A DNA stretch of 64,000 bases, taken from assembly GCF_964199755.1 (NCBI RefSeq), contig NC_133899.1:2046001-2110000 (forward strand), read 5' to 3'. Below are positions 1 through 12,784 of the stretch, piece by piece. The notes beneath the pieces were generated by a model. The model made no database searches, was not told the origin of the DNA, and saw only the letters and a program-made list of their open reading frames with translations. The translations under genes and the position numbers were made by a program. Numbering within the stretch: position 1 is the first letter of the stretch; every line of letters starts with the position of its first letter. Source of the DNA: Larus michahellis (lineage: Eukaryota > Chordata > Aves > Charadriiformes > Laridae).

Positions 1-74
1 AGGTGGGAGGGCAACCGGGAGGGTTGGAGGAGCTCCCCCGGGATTCTCCCCTGGTCTGAGCCATGTCCCCGCAG

Positions 75-3000
75 ATGACTTCGTGCTGCTGCTGTGCGTG
101 GCCCAGCAATGGCGGGTGTTCGAGGCCGAGCGCACCGAGGAGTGGCTGCGGGCGGCTGGCGAGAACGCCGACCGGCTCGACCTGGCGCGGGACCCCCACA
201 ACCCCACGCCCAACTTCATCCACTGCCGGTGGGCACCTGCGAGCCAGGGATGGGACAGGCTGGGGCACCTGGGACCATGGGGATGGGACCCTCCCCTGGG
301 ATGGGACCCCCTGGGGTATGGACAGGATGGGATCTGCAGGCAGTGGGACCTGCTGGGCTGGGATCCCCTAGCATGGGGATGGGACCCCACCAGCGCTGGG
401 ACCCCTTTGGGCCAGGGAAGTCCTCCCCCCTAGGCTGGGCTGGGACAGGATCCGCTGCCCACATGGCTGGAACAGGAGCCACTAGGATGGTACCCCCAGG
501 TCTGGGACAGGAGCACCCTGAGGCTGTGCTGGAAGGAGATGTGTTGGTCCGGGACACCCCTGGTGATGGTGCAGGACCCCCGTGGGCACTGGGACCCCAT
601 AGACTGGGACAAGGCACTTTGTCCCCCAAGATAGGGCTGGTGCGGGGATTGGGACCATACTGGTTTGGCTGGGGTGTGGGGAAGCACCTTGCTGCACCCC
701 AAAACTAAGTGGTGCCGAGCGTGAGTGCTGGGAGGGGACAAGGGTCCTTCTCTGAGTGCCCCATCCCACAGGTCATACCTGGACATGGCAAAGGTGGTGG
801 TTTTCCGCTACCTCTTCTGGTTCGTCCTGGTGGTGGTCTTCATCACCGGTGCCACCCGCATCAGCCTCTTCGGCCTCGGCTACCTGCTGGCCTGCTTCTA
901 CCTCCTCCTCTTCGGCACTGCCATGCTGCGCAAGCCGGCGCGGGCTCGCCTCGTGCTCTGGGACTGCCTCATCCTCTACAACATCACCGTCATCATCTCC
1001 AAAAACATGCTGTCGGTGAGGGCTGACGTGCCCTGGCCATGCAGCGTCCCCCGAGCTCCTCCTCAGGGCCACCCACCTCCTGGGCATCCCCTGGGGAGGG
1101 GTACGGGTGGCAGCACTGTCCCCCTCTCGCTGTCGCCGGGCTAACCCCACGCTCTGCCCTCTCTCCCTGCAGCTCCTCTCCTGCGTCTTCGTGCAGCAGA
1201 TGCAGAGCAACTTCTGCTGGGTGATCCAGCTCTTCAGCCTGGTCTGCACCGTCAAGGGCTACTACGACCGTGAGTGCCGGCCTGGGGCCGGGGGGGGGGT
1301 CTGGGTGCTGCCCTGCCTGCGCTGGTGGGGTTGGGGGTGCCGGTTTGGGCTGCTGTCTGACCTGCCCGCATCTCTGCCTGCCAGCCAAGGAGATGGGCAA
1401 GGACCAGGACTGCTCGCTGCCCGTGGAGGAGGCGGGCATCATCTGGGACAGCATCTGCTTCTTCTTCCTCCTGCTCCAGCGCCGCGTCTTCCTCAGCTAC
1501 TACTACTTGCACGTCATGCTGGACCTCCAGGCCTCTGCCCTGCAGGCTTCCAGGTGGGGCTGGGTTCCTGGAGGGTCCCCGTGGGTGCCGGGGTGACAGT
1601 GTCCCCCCCCCCTCACCCTCCCGCCGTCCCCACAGGGGTGTCGCGCTGTTCAAGGCCAGCACCCTGAAGAGCATGCGCTCCCACCGGCTAGCCGAGAAGA
1701 AGTCGCTGGCCCAGCTGAAGCGGCAGTGAGTGGGTTTTGGGGGGCACAGGGCAGCCCTGCAGCTGCCACCACCTTGGGGCACCCCTGTGTTGGATGGGGG
1801 TGCCCCCGGGGGGGGGTGGTCTGGGGGGGAGCGGGCTCCGCAGCAGCCTCTGCCTGGCAGGATGGAGCGGATCCGAGCCAAGCAGGAGAAGTACCACCAG
1901 GAGCGGCTGCCCAGAAGCACTGCCGAGGGGGAGGATGAGGCCAGCCCAGGTGAGAGCCAGGGGCTCCCCGCCTTGTCCCCTCCACCCCTCTGGGCACAGT
2001 AGGGTGATCGTGACCCATCGCCAACACCCGTCCCAGTGGAGCCTCTCGGAGCATTGCGGTGAACCCCCCTCCCTGCTCCCCTGGCTCACCCCCGTGCCAG
2101 GGGGTGGGTGCACCGAATGTGACCGTGCTCAGCGTCCCCCCCTGTCTGCTGTTCCACAGCACCCGGCAGCCCGGTGGACCCTTCCCGGCAGAGGGAGCGG
2201 TGGTGGCGGCCATGGTTAGACCACGCCGCAGGTACTGCCTCGGCACGGGGGCCATAACGGGGCACAGCCCCTCGGCAAGGTCCCTCCGCCGGGGACCACT
2301 AACACCTGCGGGGAGCGGTGGTGACGGTGCTTTCGGCAAGGTGACACTCTGCATGTCCCCCGACCCCGTGCTGGGCTGCAGGGCACTAACCAGGGCTTCT
2401 CTGCTTCCCAACGCTAACGGGGTGTTGGACTGGGGGTGCCGGGCTGGGTTTGGGATTACCGGCATTGGTTGCCTCCGAACGCCAGTGCCGGAGGGCTTGT
2501 CTCTAACGGAGATCCCCACGGGTGTCCTCGGCACCGTGCTGGCAGCGCCGTGTCAGGCAGAGAGCCTTGGGGAGTCGGCAGCCGTGCCGTGCCACCCTGT
2601 GCCGTGCCACCGGTCACCGGTGGTGCCATGACACCCCGTGCCATGGCACCGGCCATGCCGTGACACCCTGTGCTGCCCCGGCAGTGCTGCATTCGGGGGA
2701 ATACTTCCTCTTCGAGTCAGACAGCGAGGAGGAGGAGGAGGCGATGCTGGAGGAACCGCGGCCGGGCAGGCAGAGCGCCTTCCAGGTGAGTGTGGCCGGG
2801 GTGCTGGGGGGAGTGTCGTGGTGTCCGTGGGGCACTGACAGCCCCTCTTTCCCCCCGCCAACAGCTCGCCTACCAGGCCTGGGTGACCAACACCAGGACG
2901 GCGCTGCAGCAGCAGGAGCAGATGGAGGCACCCGGTGCCGAGGTCGCTGCAGGTGGGTCTGGCTCACCCCAAAATGGGGCTGAAAGGGGGGTAGGAGGGG

Positions 3001-6000
3001 GTGCAGCCGTGCCCTGTGCCTGCTGTTTGCCCTGGCTGCTGTTGGCGTCCCGTAATGGGGCATCGCCTCAGTGTGCGTGGACTCTCTGATGGCTGCAATG
3101 GGGTTGGGCACGAGCCGTGCAGCTCTCCTTTGGTGCCCACGCTGGTTTTTAAGCTGGATGGGGGGAAGGGCTGTGGGGTGATGAGCGGGAGAGCCCCACT
3201 GGGGACCAGAAACAACGTCCACCCTCTGCTGAGGTGGTACTACCCCTTCCCGGGGCGGGGGGGTCTGACCATTGCAGGGGACAGCGGAAGGAGAGAGGAG
3301 TTGGAGGCACACGAAGAGGCTGAAGGCCAGGAGGAAGAAGAGGAGGAAGGCTCTGGTAGGTGGGCAGCAGGACCACAGCATAAGGGAGTGCTGGGGGGGG
3401 TGCAAACAGGCACGAAGTGACCCCCCGCCCCGTCCCTCTCCTCGCCCTGGCAGAGCGGAGCAACGTGGTGCAGCGGGCGCTGAACACCCTGCGGTTCCTG
3501 TGGGTGCTGTGCCGGGCCATGGTGGACGGGCTGACCCAGTGGCTGGACGCCTGCACCCGGGAGCACGCCGACATGTCCAACGTCCTGCGCCTCGAGAGAT
3601 ACGTCCTCACGCGCCGCCTGGCCACGGTGAGCCCAGGGGACACGCCGGGGTACGGGGAGGGTGGTGGCAGCCCCGTGGTGGCGCTGACCCCCTGCCCGCT
3701 GCAGGGAGAGGATGTGCACCGTGGGGTCCTGGACGAGCTCTACCTGCTGCCACCGGAGGAACCCCCCGAGGAGTCGAGCCCACAGGGGTCAGGGGGTGCG
3801 GACCCCCAAAACGGCGTCGCTTCCAGGCAGGTGCATAGATACCCCCCGAGGGGGCAGCCGGCAGCGCCGCGGGCAGGGGTCGGCAGGCAGGGGGCTCACC
3901 CCTGTCCCCATGCTGTCCCCAGCGGGCACCAAGGAGACACCCCTGCCCCGGAAGGATACCCGCTGCCCAGGGGCAGCCAGGAGCCGGTGATCTCGGGGTC
4001 CCGGGAGGAGGTGGCTGGGTCTCAGGAGCTCCTGGCCCTGCCCCAGAACCGGAGCCGGACGGCCAGCGAGCTCCTCCTGAGCAGGTATGGGGACGTGGGG
4101 ACCGTGGGGCCAGGGCCAGGGGGTGGCAGGTCCGGCTCACCCCCCTGTGCCCCGCAGGCGGCTGTACTTCCCTGAGCTGGAAGAGTCCGAGAAGTTTTAT
4201 CAGTCCCACAACCGGTTCCTGAAGCTGCTGCTGGCCGGGTACCGCTGCGTGGCTGCCCACTCCGAGCTGCTCTGCTACTTCATCATCATCCTCAACAACA
4301 TGGTGACCGCCTCCGTCATCTCCCTCTTCCTTCCCATCCTCGTCTTCCTCTGGGCCATGCTCTCCATCCCCAGGCCCAGCAAGCGGTTCTGGATGACGGC
4401 CATCATCTTCACTGAGGTTGGCAGGGGATGGCTGGGGAGGGGACAATGCCACCCGGCCCCCAGCTGCCACCTGCTGACCCCAATGTCCCCACAGGTCATG
4501 GTGGTGGTGAAATACCTCTTCCAGTTTGGGTTCTTCCCCTGGAACGGCTATGCCATGCTGGTGCGCAATGAGGGCAAGCCCTTCTTCCCACCCCGCATCC
4601 TGGGTTTGGAGAAGACCGACCGCTACATCAAGTACGACCTCATCCAGCTCCTGGCGCTCTTCTTCCATCGCTCCCTGCTGCTGGTGAGTCCTGGAGCATG
4701 GTCACCACCATGGGCATTGCCTGGGTGGGCATCCCCAGGAGCTGGAGATGCTCCTGGGGGTGATGGGGGCTCTGGAGAGCACCCGGTGGGCACTTGGTGG
4801 CTCTGCCTTGCTTCCCACCCAAGGCACCCATTGCTGGTTGGGTCCTTGGGGTGCAACGGGAGCCGATGCTGCAGGCTGGGGGGTGAGGTGCATGGGGTGG
4901 GGGGCATCAGGAACTCCATCCCCCTGACCGCCCTCCTTCCCAGGCCTATGGGCTGTGGGACCATGAGGAGGACCCCTTCCCCAAGAAGAAGGCAGAGGTG
5001 GAGCGGGTGGAAGATGAGGAAGAAGAGGAGAGGCGGGCAGAAGCAGTGTCCCCACCGCTGCCGGTGGGTGAGGAAGGGACGGAGGCGCTGGCAGAGCCGG
5101 AGCCACCGGGCTCAGCCGTGGGGCTGGAGCCAGAGGGCGATGCCGTGGGGCAGGAAGAGGGGACCAAGGCCACACAGCTCCGCTTCAGGAGGAAGAGGTG
5201 GCGGGGGAAGAAGAAGCTGGAGACGGCTCCGGAGGAAGGTGAGTGCTGATTCCCAGCCCTCACGCCCCAGCAAGGGGTAATGCAGGCGTCCCCCAGGGCA
5301 GAGGGGTGCTGGGGACGGGCGGGATGCGGCCCTGCAGGACCCTGGGCTGTCACCCATGCTGTGCCTCACCCACAGAGCATGGGGAGGAGGAGAAGGAGGA
5401 GAAGGAGAAGGAGGAGAAGGAGGAGGAGGAGAAGGAGGAGGAGGAGGAAGAAGAGGCAAAACAGAGCCATGCTCAGAAGAAGCTGAAGGCGTTTGGGCTG
5501 CGGGTCAAGCTCTTCTTCCTCACCATGTGAGTGTCCCGTGGTGCTGGTTGGGGTGAGGGATGTGGAGTGCAGCCCCCCCCGGTCATCTGTCCCCTCTGTC
5601 CCCTCCAGGGCGCAGAACATGTACCAGCCGGTGCGTGGATTCTTCTGGGACATCCTGCACACCCAGCACCGGGCAGCCACTGATGTCTACGCCTTCATGT
5701 TCCTGGCTGACGTGGTCGACTTCATCATCATCATCTTCGGCTTCTGGGCGTTTGGGGTGAGCAGGGAGTTCCTGCAGGGCACAGACCTCCAGCTCCCACC
5801 ACGGGGTCAGGCTGGGCCATATCCTGACCTCTCCTGCATCCCCAGAAACACTCAGCGGCCGCCGACATCACCTCCTCGCTGTCGGATGACCAAGTGCCAG
5901 AGGCCTTCCTGGTCATGCTGCTCATCCAGTTCACCACCATGGTCATCGACCGTGCGCTCTACCTCCGCAAGACCGTGCTGGGCAAGCTCATCTTCCAGGT

Positions 6001-8441
6001 CATCCTGGTCTTCAGCATCCACCTCTGGATGTTCTTCATCCTGCCAGCAGTCACGGAAAGGTACCGAGCATCCGCCAAGGACGTCCTCAAGGGCACGGCG
6101 TGGTCCTAATGTGGCACCTTTGTATCCCCAAGCCCACGTGGTGGCCCAGCCTGGCCAGAGAGGTGGCCAGAGGAGTGACACCTCCTTCCTGCAGGTTGTT
6201 CAGCCTCAACACGGTGGCCCAGCTGTGGTACTTCGTGAAGTGCATCTACTTCTCGCTGTCAGCCTACCAGATCCGCTGCGGCTACCCCACCCGCATCCTG
6301 GGCAACTTCCTCACCAAGAAATACAACCACCTCAACCTCTTCCTCTTCCAAGGGTATGGCGCGGGGCCACGCGGACACCTGGGTGCCCAGAGGGTGATGT
6401 ACCAGCCCCCTCTCCCTGTGTACCCCCCAGGTTTCGCCTCGTGCCCTTCCTGGTGGAGCTGCGGGCTGTCATGGACTGGGTCTGGACGGACACCACGCTG
6501 TCCCTCTCCAACTGGATGTGCGTGGAGGACATCTATGCCAACATCTTCATCATCAAGTGCAGCCGCGAGACAGAGAAGGTACGGCCCCATTGGGCTGGGA
6601 AGGGACCTCCAATAAGCCCCTCATTGCTTGGGATCCCCCCAAGCCTACCTGGCGCCATGTGCTGTCTCCCCTCCCCCAGAAATACCCCCAGCCCAAGGGG
6701 CAGAAGAAGAAGAAGATCGTGAAGTATGGCATGGGGGGCCTCATCATCCTCTTCCTCGTGGCCATCATCTGGTTCCCGCTGCTCTTCATGTCGCTGGTGC
6801 GCTCCGTGGTGGGCGTTGTGAACCACCCCATCGATGTCACTGTCACCCTCAAACTGGGGGGGTACGAGGTGAGGATACGGGGAGGGGGTGCCGGGGTGCC
6901 CATCTCGGACTCCGGGGTCCCTTGCCCCACTGACAGCACCTTGTCCCCCCACAGCCGCTGTTCACCATGAGCGCCCAGCAGCAATCCATCCAGCCCTTCA
7001 CCCCCCAGGACTACGAAGCTCTCACCAACGAGTTTGAGAGGCAGCCGGTAAATCCCCCCCAAACCCCCATCCTGCTCCATGGGGCTGGCAGAGACGGGGA
7101 GGGGCGCCCCGGGCTGGGGGTGTCCTTGGGTGGGGGGCTGAGCTGTGTGTGTGTGTCGTCGTCCCCCGGCACCAGGTGGCCATGCAGTTCATCACGCTCT
7201 ACGGCTACGAGGACATCGTGACGGCCCGCATCGAGGGCAGCTCGGGATCGCTCTGGAGCATCAGCCCCCCCAGCCGGGAGCAGATGCGACGGGAGCTGCA
7301 GAACGGCTCCTCCGACATCACCCTCCGCCTCACCTGGACCTTCCAGAGGTACCGCTGGCATGGTGGGGACGGGGCAGCCCTGCCTGCACCCCCCCCCCCC
7401 CCACGCACACTCACTCAGCCTCTGCTGCCCGCTCTGCCCGCAGGGACCTGGGCAAGGGGGGGACGGTGGAGCACACCTTCGACAAGCACACCACCGACCT
7501 GCAGCCCGGCGCGCCCCAGCGCATGGAGCTGGCCCAGCTGCTGCAGGGCACCCGCGACTCCCCCGTGTGAGTGTCCCTGGGGAGGGGACACCCCCCCCGC
7601 CCCCCGTCCTCAGTGGGACGGTTTTCTTGTGTCCCCCTCCCTCCCCCGGCTCACCCCACTCTCTTGCAGGCAAGTGCCCAAACTCTTCCCCAAATACATC
7701 CGGGCACCCAACGGCCCTGAAGCCAACCCAGTGAAGCAGCTGCTGCCAGGTGGGTCCTATTGTGTCACACCCTCCCCCCCCCCCCAAAAAAAAAAAAAAT
7801 AAAAATCAGTGTTGGGGGCACATCGGTGGCCGTGCTGTGCCCTGACGATGCCACCCCCCCGCCCCCGGCAGATGGGGAGGACAGCTACTTGGATGTGGAG
7901 GTGCAACTGAAACGGGAGCGTGCACGTGCCGGCCGAGGAGGTGACAGCTTCTTGGAGTGGTGGGTGGTGCGGCTGAAAGAGGCCCCCCCACACGACGGCA
8001 ACATCCTCCCCATGGTCATCTTCAACGATAAAGTCAGCCCCCCCAGCCTGGGCTTCTTGGCTGGCTATGGGTACGTGGAGGGGGTGCACGAGGTGAGGGG
8101 GGGGGTGGTGGTGGTGGACCACCTGGCTGCACCCCAAAAGGGGTGCGAAGCTGGGGGTGGGATACAGGATGCTCTCCCCCTGCCCTTGCAGGATCATGGG
8201 GCTGTACGTCTCCATCGTGCTGGTAATCGGGAAGTTCGTGCGGGGCTTCTTCAGCGAGATCTCGCACTCCATCATGTTCGAGGAGCTGCCCTGCGTGGAT
8301 CGCATCCTGAAGCTGTGCCAGGACATCTTCCTGGTGCGGGAGACGGGCGAGCTGGAGCTGGAAGAGGAGCTCTACGCCAAGCTCATCTTCCTCTACCGCT
8401 CCCCCGAGACTATGATCAAGTGGACACGGGAGAAGGAGTAA
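75..8441 (+). CDS. PIEZO1: PIEZO1, mechanosensitive cation channel, C-terminal ~1,435 residues (5' part outside window)
   Basis: Codes for the C-terminal half of the trimeric plasma-membrane channel that opens on membrane tension. Exons: 75-228, 772-1015, 1173-1269, 1385-1553, 1636-1725, 1861-1949, 2160-2231, 2685-2785, 2865-2952, 3278-3355, 3454-3626, 3705-3826, 3923-4084, 4158-4416, 4495-4683, 4944-5238, 5376-5526, 5609-5756, 5846-6060, 6195-6353, 6431-6578, 6680-6868, 6955-7047, 7176-7348, 7444-7566, 7670-7749, 7872-8070, 8192-8441. Phases agree at every junction. Recognisable stretches, from recall of the mammalian protein: [11 protein letters not shown] in the intracellular linker, [14 protein letters not shown], the anchor [18 protein letters not shown], the outer pore helix [18 protein letters not shown], the extracellular cap (about 6955-7990), the inner pore helix [15 protein letters not shown], the MFEELPC gate region, and the C-terminus IKWTREKE. 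Exon 5376-5526 carries a Glu/Lys-only run. Introns are mostly 70-150 bp. The intron 3827-3922 would use a GC donor; read through, the frame also stays open. Identity is certain; the junctions near 3826 are less so. Confidence 0.97.
255..620. repeat. Degenerate GGGATGGGACC minisatellite in a PIEZO1 intron
   Basis: The 543-bp intron after the first exon is filled with imperfect short repeats built on GGGATGGGACC and GCTGGGACC. This unit explains the long false reading frames in this stretch. No gene is seen in it. Confidence 0.7.
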
Positions 8442-8990
8442 GGGGAGGGGGCTCTGGGCCCCCTCCCCCTTCCCGGGGACATCACCGCCAATGCCTTAAC
8501 CAGCCCCTCCCAAAGCTGGGGCCACATCCTGCTGGGGGAGGCAGTGGGACGCAGGGGTACTCGGCACTCGCTTTTAGGGAGGATGTTTTTCTTACGTTGC
8601 TTTGAAGCCGTCCGACCTGCGGAGACCACGTCGTGCCTTCCCGGGGCAGGGGGACAGGAGCTGCCCGCCCCTGCCCCCCCCCCACACCTGCTGGGCACCC
8701 CTGGCTGTTGGGGAAGGGGTGGCATGGGGGCGGCAGGAGCTGGCCTGTGCCCCCTCCTCGCTCTCCCCAGCCCTGCTCCAGAACCAGGTTGAACTCAAAA
8801 GCAATAGCCCCCCAGGATGGGGGGCCCTGGGTCACGGCCCCCCCCAGCCGCGGGGTGAGGCTGGACGCCCCAGCTGGACTCTAGACACTCGTTGTGACTT
8901 TGTTTTTGGTTGTTTTGTTTTTTTTTTTTTTATTAATTCAAATGGTTTATTTATACAGATATCTAATAAAAACAAAGCTGAGACCTCCCC
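8442..8990 (+). other. PIEZO1: PIEZO1 3' UTR and poly(A) signal
   Basis: GC-rich sequence follows the TAA stop, then an abrupt AT-rich patch from about 8895. A canonical AATAAA lies at 8965-8970, so cleavage is expected near 8985. The same patch holds poly(A) signals for the opposing CTU2 gene. Confidence 0.75.
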
Positions 8991-9267
8991 GGCTGCTGTG
9001 CTGGGCTGGGGAGAGGGAGGCGCAGGGTGGTACGAGGGCCCTGCTGCCCCCAGGGGGGTACCAGCACCCCTGGCACCCACCGAAAGGGGTCTGGGGGCTG
9101 TCCCTGCCCCCTGGCTGTAACCAAAACAGGGTGCAAAAGCAGCTGCCTGGGTGACAGGGGTCCTCAGAGGCTCTGGTCCCCTACCATCCAGGGACTGGGG
9201 GGGCCACCCTGCCCCAGCGGTGCCCCAGAGGGATGGGGGTCTGTGTCCCCTACCGTCCCCAGCCCCT
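8915..9267 (-). other. CTU2: CTU2 3' UTR with two poly(A) signals
   Basis: Downstream of the CTU2 stop on the minus strand, AATAAA occurs at 8946-8951 and again at 8929-8934 (TTTATT on the plus strand). Cleavage a few bases further on would make the CTU2 message overlap the PIEZO1 message by some tens of bases. Confidence 0.65.
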
Positions 9268-12200
9268 TCAGCTCTTGCCGGGCTCCTCATCCTCCAGCGG
9301 GACCTCCTGGCTCTGCTGCTCCATCTGTGCCCTGCGAGGGATGGACATGGCGTGGATGGATGTGGCATCAAGGGCCGAGACAGGGGGGATGGGAGGGGAC
9401 CCCGCTCCCTCCTACCTGCGGATCCTGCGCTGGGCCTCGGCACGCACGTAGGGTGGCAGCGTGGCGAGGGGGCCCTGCAAGAGAGGAGCCATGGGGATGG
9501 GGACACCCGACCCCAAGGAGAGCCACCCTCCTGTGCCCCGAAAGCCTTACCAGTTCCTTAAAGGTGAGGCGGCAGCCGTAGCACAGCAGCGGGATGAAAG
9601 CAGCTCTGCTCTCAGCCCTGGGGGGACAGGGACCATCAGAGGTGCTGGCACAACGGCCCCGGTGCCGGCACGGCATCCCCCCTTCCCGCATGCTCACCCT
9701 GCTGCCGTGGCATCCTGGCAGCACCCGTCCCCCGCCGGCTCTGTCTCCTCCGTGATCAGCGTGGGCTCCAGGGCCAGCTCCTCCTCTGCAAGAGCCGCAG
9801 AGCAGGGGTGCGGCTGGGGGTGCATGGCCGCCCCCTCTTAATCCCCTGTGCCCGCCACCGCCCCCCTCACTCACCCCCAGCGATGTCCAGGGCGCACAGG
9901 CAGAGCAGGCAGCGCTGGGACTCGCTGCTCGCCTTGGCCGGAGCCGGGCTCAGCTTCTCGCCCGTCCTGCAGCCAATGTGGGGGGGGGTGAGGGGTTCAC
10001 CCTGCTCACCCCCAAACTGCCCCCCTCACCCCGCAGTGCCCTCGCGCAGGGGACGCCGTACCTGTAGACAGTGCTGATGGTGGAGGGGAAATCCTCCTGC
10101 AGTCCCAGGAGGAAGCGCTCTATCAGGCGATGGATGCTGGGCTTCTCCTGGCGCTGCGGGAGCGAGCAGAGAGGACAGGGGTGGGATGGCAGCAGGGGGG
10201 TCCCATCCCCATCGTGGGGACACAGAACTTGGGCTCCCCACTACAGGGGGCGGGGGACATCGCTACCTTGGTGGGGAGGGGTGGCGCGATGACGGTGGGG
10301 ACATCGAAGAAGTGGTTGTAGAAGGCGATCTCCTTGGCCATGTACTCCCGCATGGGACGCACCACCATCACGTCACCGTGGCGGTTGTCCACAAAGCCCT
10401 GCAGGTGCATGGCTACCAAGGGACTGCACTACCACCAAGCCACAGACCCCTCCCGCGGCATTGTGTCACCCCTCCAGGCGAGGACAGCCATCCCCAGCTC
10501 AGGGACAGGGTACCGGCGGGCTGCTCACCGTATCGACGGCGAGGAAGGCACCGCGACCCAGCGCTAGGTTGGTGAGAAGCTTGATGGCCACACGGGTGCA
10601 GCTCTCGCCTGTCATCACCTTGGTGTAGCCCCTGGTCCGGGCTGTCTGCAGGATGAGGTGGGTCCTGGGGGACAAGATGACGCTGGCTCAGAGCCACTAC
10701 GCCATGCCCGGTGCCGATGCCGGGCAGGATCGGACCCTCACCGCAGCATCTGCAGCAGCTCCTCTCTTGCTGTCGACGTCTCCACGGCCTCAAAGAGCCG
10801 CAGCAGCTCCTGGGTGCGGGCAGCGATGGGCAGGCGGGGGGTGGGCGGGGAACCCACCGCGTCCTGGGTGCCGAGGTCAGGCAATGAGGTGCCACCATCC
10901 CCGTCCCCCTCCTGCCGCTGCTGCTGGATGAAGCCCTCCACGGCCTCCTTGTAGGAGGGGCTGGGCTTGCCGGACTTCTCCGGCCCTGGCTGTAATATGG
11001 ATGCGGGCAGCTCCAGCGCCTGCGGGGCAGAGATAAGTACCAGGGGGAGGTTGGGGGTGGCCAGGCGTGTCCCTCCTACCCCTGCCACCTCCATACCTGC
11101 TCCAGGTGGGCCAGGTGATAGGGGAAGCCGGTCGCCTGCAGCAGGGTCTCCATGCGGGCCAGGCTCTGCTCCCGCTGTGCCGCGCTAAGCCCGCGCACCG
11201 CTCCCTCTGCAAGGCAGGGGGGCAGCGCCGGGGCCACCGTCACGGTGAAGAGGGGGCACCCACCCCATCCCCCGGGGTGAGGGGGACACCCCAGGTGGCA
11301 GCCCCCAGCCCTGACACGGCACAGATGGACACTACGCCGGGAGCGGGCAGTGGGGCAGGGAACAGGCAGCAAACGGGCAGCGGGGCTAATCCTTACCATC
11401 AACGTAGATGAGGCTGGGGATGAAGCGGAGCTTCTTGGCCGTCTCCCGGCTGAGCCCCTGGCAGAGGCGCAGGGTGAGGGAGGTGGGTGAGCGGTGCCCC
11501 TCCCCGTCCCCCCCCATTGTCCCCACTCTCACCTCCTGGACCTGCCGGAGCATGGCACTGGAGGCCGGCCCCCCCGACAGCGCCAGCAGCACCTGCGGGG
11601 ACGGGAGGGACAGTCATCAGCTCCACTGCCACCACACGGGTCCTCCCAGCATCCCTGTCCCCCCCGAGTACCTTCTCTCCCGGGAAGATGACGCGGTTCT
11701 TGCCCAGCATCGCGCGGAATTTGTGCACAAAGTACTCGCGGAAGCAGTCGCTGCGGGGACAGGGCCCTGAGCCATGCAATGTCCCATGCCCCACACACTC
11801 CATGTCCCCGAGCCCTCTGTCTCTGAGCTCTGCTCTTCCCAAGCCTTGATATCCCTGAGATCCAATGTCCCCAACCTCTGATGTCCCCAAGCCCCGCTGG
11901 CCCGGAGACCCAATGTCCCCAAGCGCTGATGCCCCCAAACCCCAATGTCCCCAAGACCTGCATCCCCAAGCTTGGATGTCCCCAAGCCCTGCTGTCCCCA
12001 AGCCTCGATGTCCCAGTGACCCAATATCCCCAAGCCCTGATGTCCCCAAGCCCCACATGTCCGAGCCCCGTGTCCCCACACACCGCAGCCCCACAGCCCC
12101 ATCCCGTCCGGGTCCCTCACCGGCAGAAGGCGTCCCCGAGGCGGATGACGAGGGCGGCCGTGCCCTGCCCACACTTCATGCAGGGCCGCGAGTGGCTGCG

Positions 12201-12784
12201 GGGACACGGGCGGTCACCGGAGGGGACGGGACCTCGACCCTCCCCAGGGGCGGTCCCGGGCGGGGGGGTGCGCGGCGGTCCCGGTCCCTTATCCACCCCA
12301 GGAGATACCGCGGGCAGCACCGGGAGATACCGGGGAGGTGCCAGAGGAGCACCGGGGGTAGCACCGGAGGGGGATCGGAGGTGGCAACGGGGGGCAGTAC
12401 CGGGGACGACACCAGAGGCAGCACCGGGGGGGTACCGGAGGGATACCGGGGACAGTACTGGGGGGTGCCGGCGACAGCACGGGGGGATACCGGGGGGCTG
12501 CAATGGAGGGCAGTACCGGGGGCAGCACCAGAGACAGCACCGGCAGGTACCGGGGGCCAGCACCGGAGAGGGTACCGGGGGGATACCGGGGACAGTACCG
12601 TGAGGGTACCAGGCGGGTAGCGGCGGGGTACCGGGGACAGTGCCGGGGACGGTACCGGCAGCGGCCCCGGGGGGGCCAGCCCGTGTCCCGGGTCGGGCTC
12701 CCACCTGTCTGCCGGGAGGCGGCGGCGCCGTGCCGGTGCCGCGTCTGCCCCGCACCCTCCATCGTCTCCCGTCGCGTCGCACAT
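9268..12784 (-). CDS. CTU2: CTU2 (NCS2 family), cytosolic tRNA 2-thiolation protein 2, complete
   Basis: Non-catalytic partner of CTU1 in the URM1-dependent 2-thiolation of wobble uridine in tRNAs for Lys, Glu and Gln. Exons in transcript order: 12784-12705, 12195-12121, 11750-11672, 11592-11533, 11457-11397, 11206-11097, 11019-10742, 10664-10529, 10398-10267, 10153-10062, 9966-9875, 9785-9698, 9617-9551, 9474-9416, 9331-9268. They sum to 1,473 bases, or 490 aa, near the human 515. The N-terminus has a CMKCG zinc pair and GDAFCRDCF, then HKFRAMLGKNRVIFPGEK and the PP-loop-like SGGPASS. The middle has MTGESCTR and LTNLALGRGAFLA. The C-terminal part holds further Cys pairs (CLLC, CYGC) and ends PLEDEEPGKS. 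The start is the first ATG in the CpG promoter and leads directly into this frame. Identity is certain; the small-exon boundaries rest on splice consensus and phase. Confidence 0.95.
11775..12085. repeat. GATGTCCCCAAGCC minisatellite in a CTU2 intron
   Basis: Tandem imperfect units of about 15 bp (variants of GATGTCCCCAAGCCC) fill most of the intron between the second and third CTU2 exons. They produce repetitive false proteins in several frames. The array is contiguous, without unique spacers. Confidence 0.85.
12296..12665. repeat. GGTACCGGGGACAG minisatellite in CTU2 intron 1
   Basis: Degenerate tandem units around TACCGGGGACAGTACCGGGGG occupy CTU2 intron 1, immediately next to the CTU2/RNF166 CpG promoter. 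CpG-rich units with frequent CCGG suggest the array could be read as part of the CpG island; that is inference. Confidence 0.85.

Noticed and set aside
11775-12085. Regularly spaced repeats considered as a CRISPR-like array
   Set aside because: Units are contiguous with no unique spacers and lie in an intron of a vertebrate gene.
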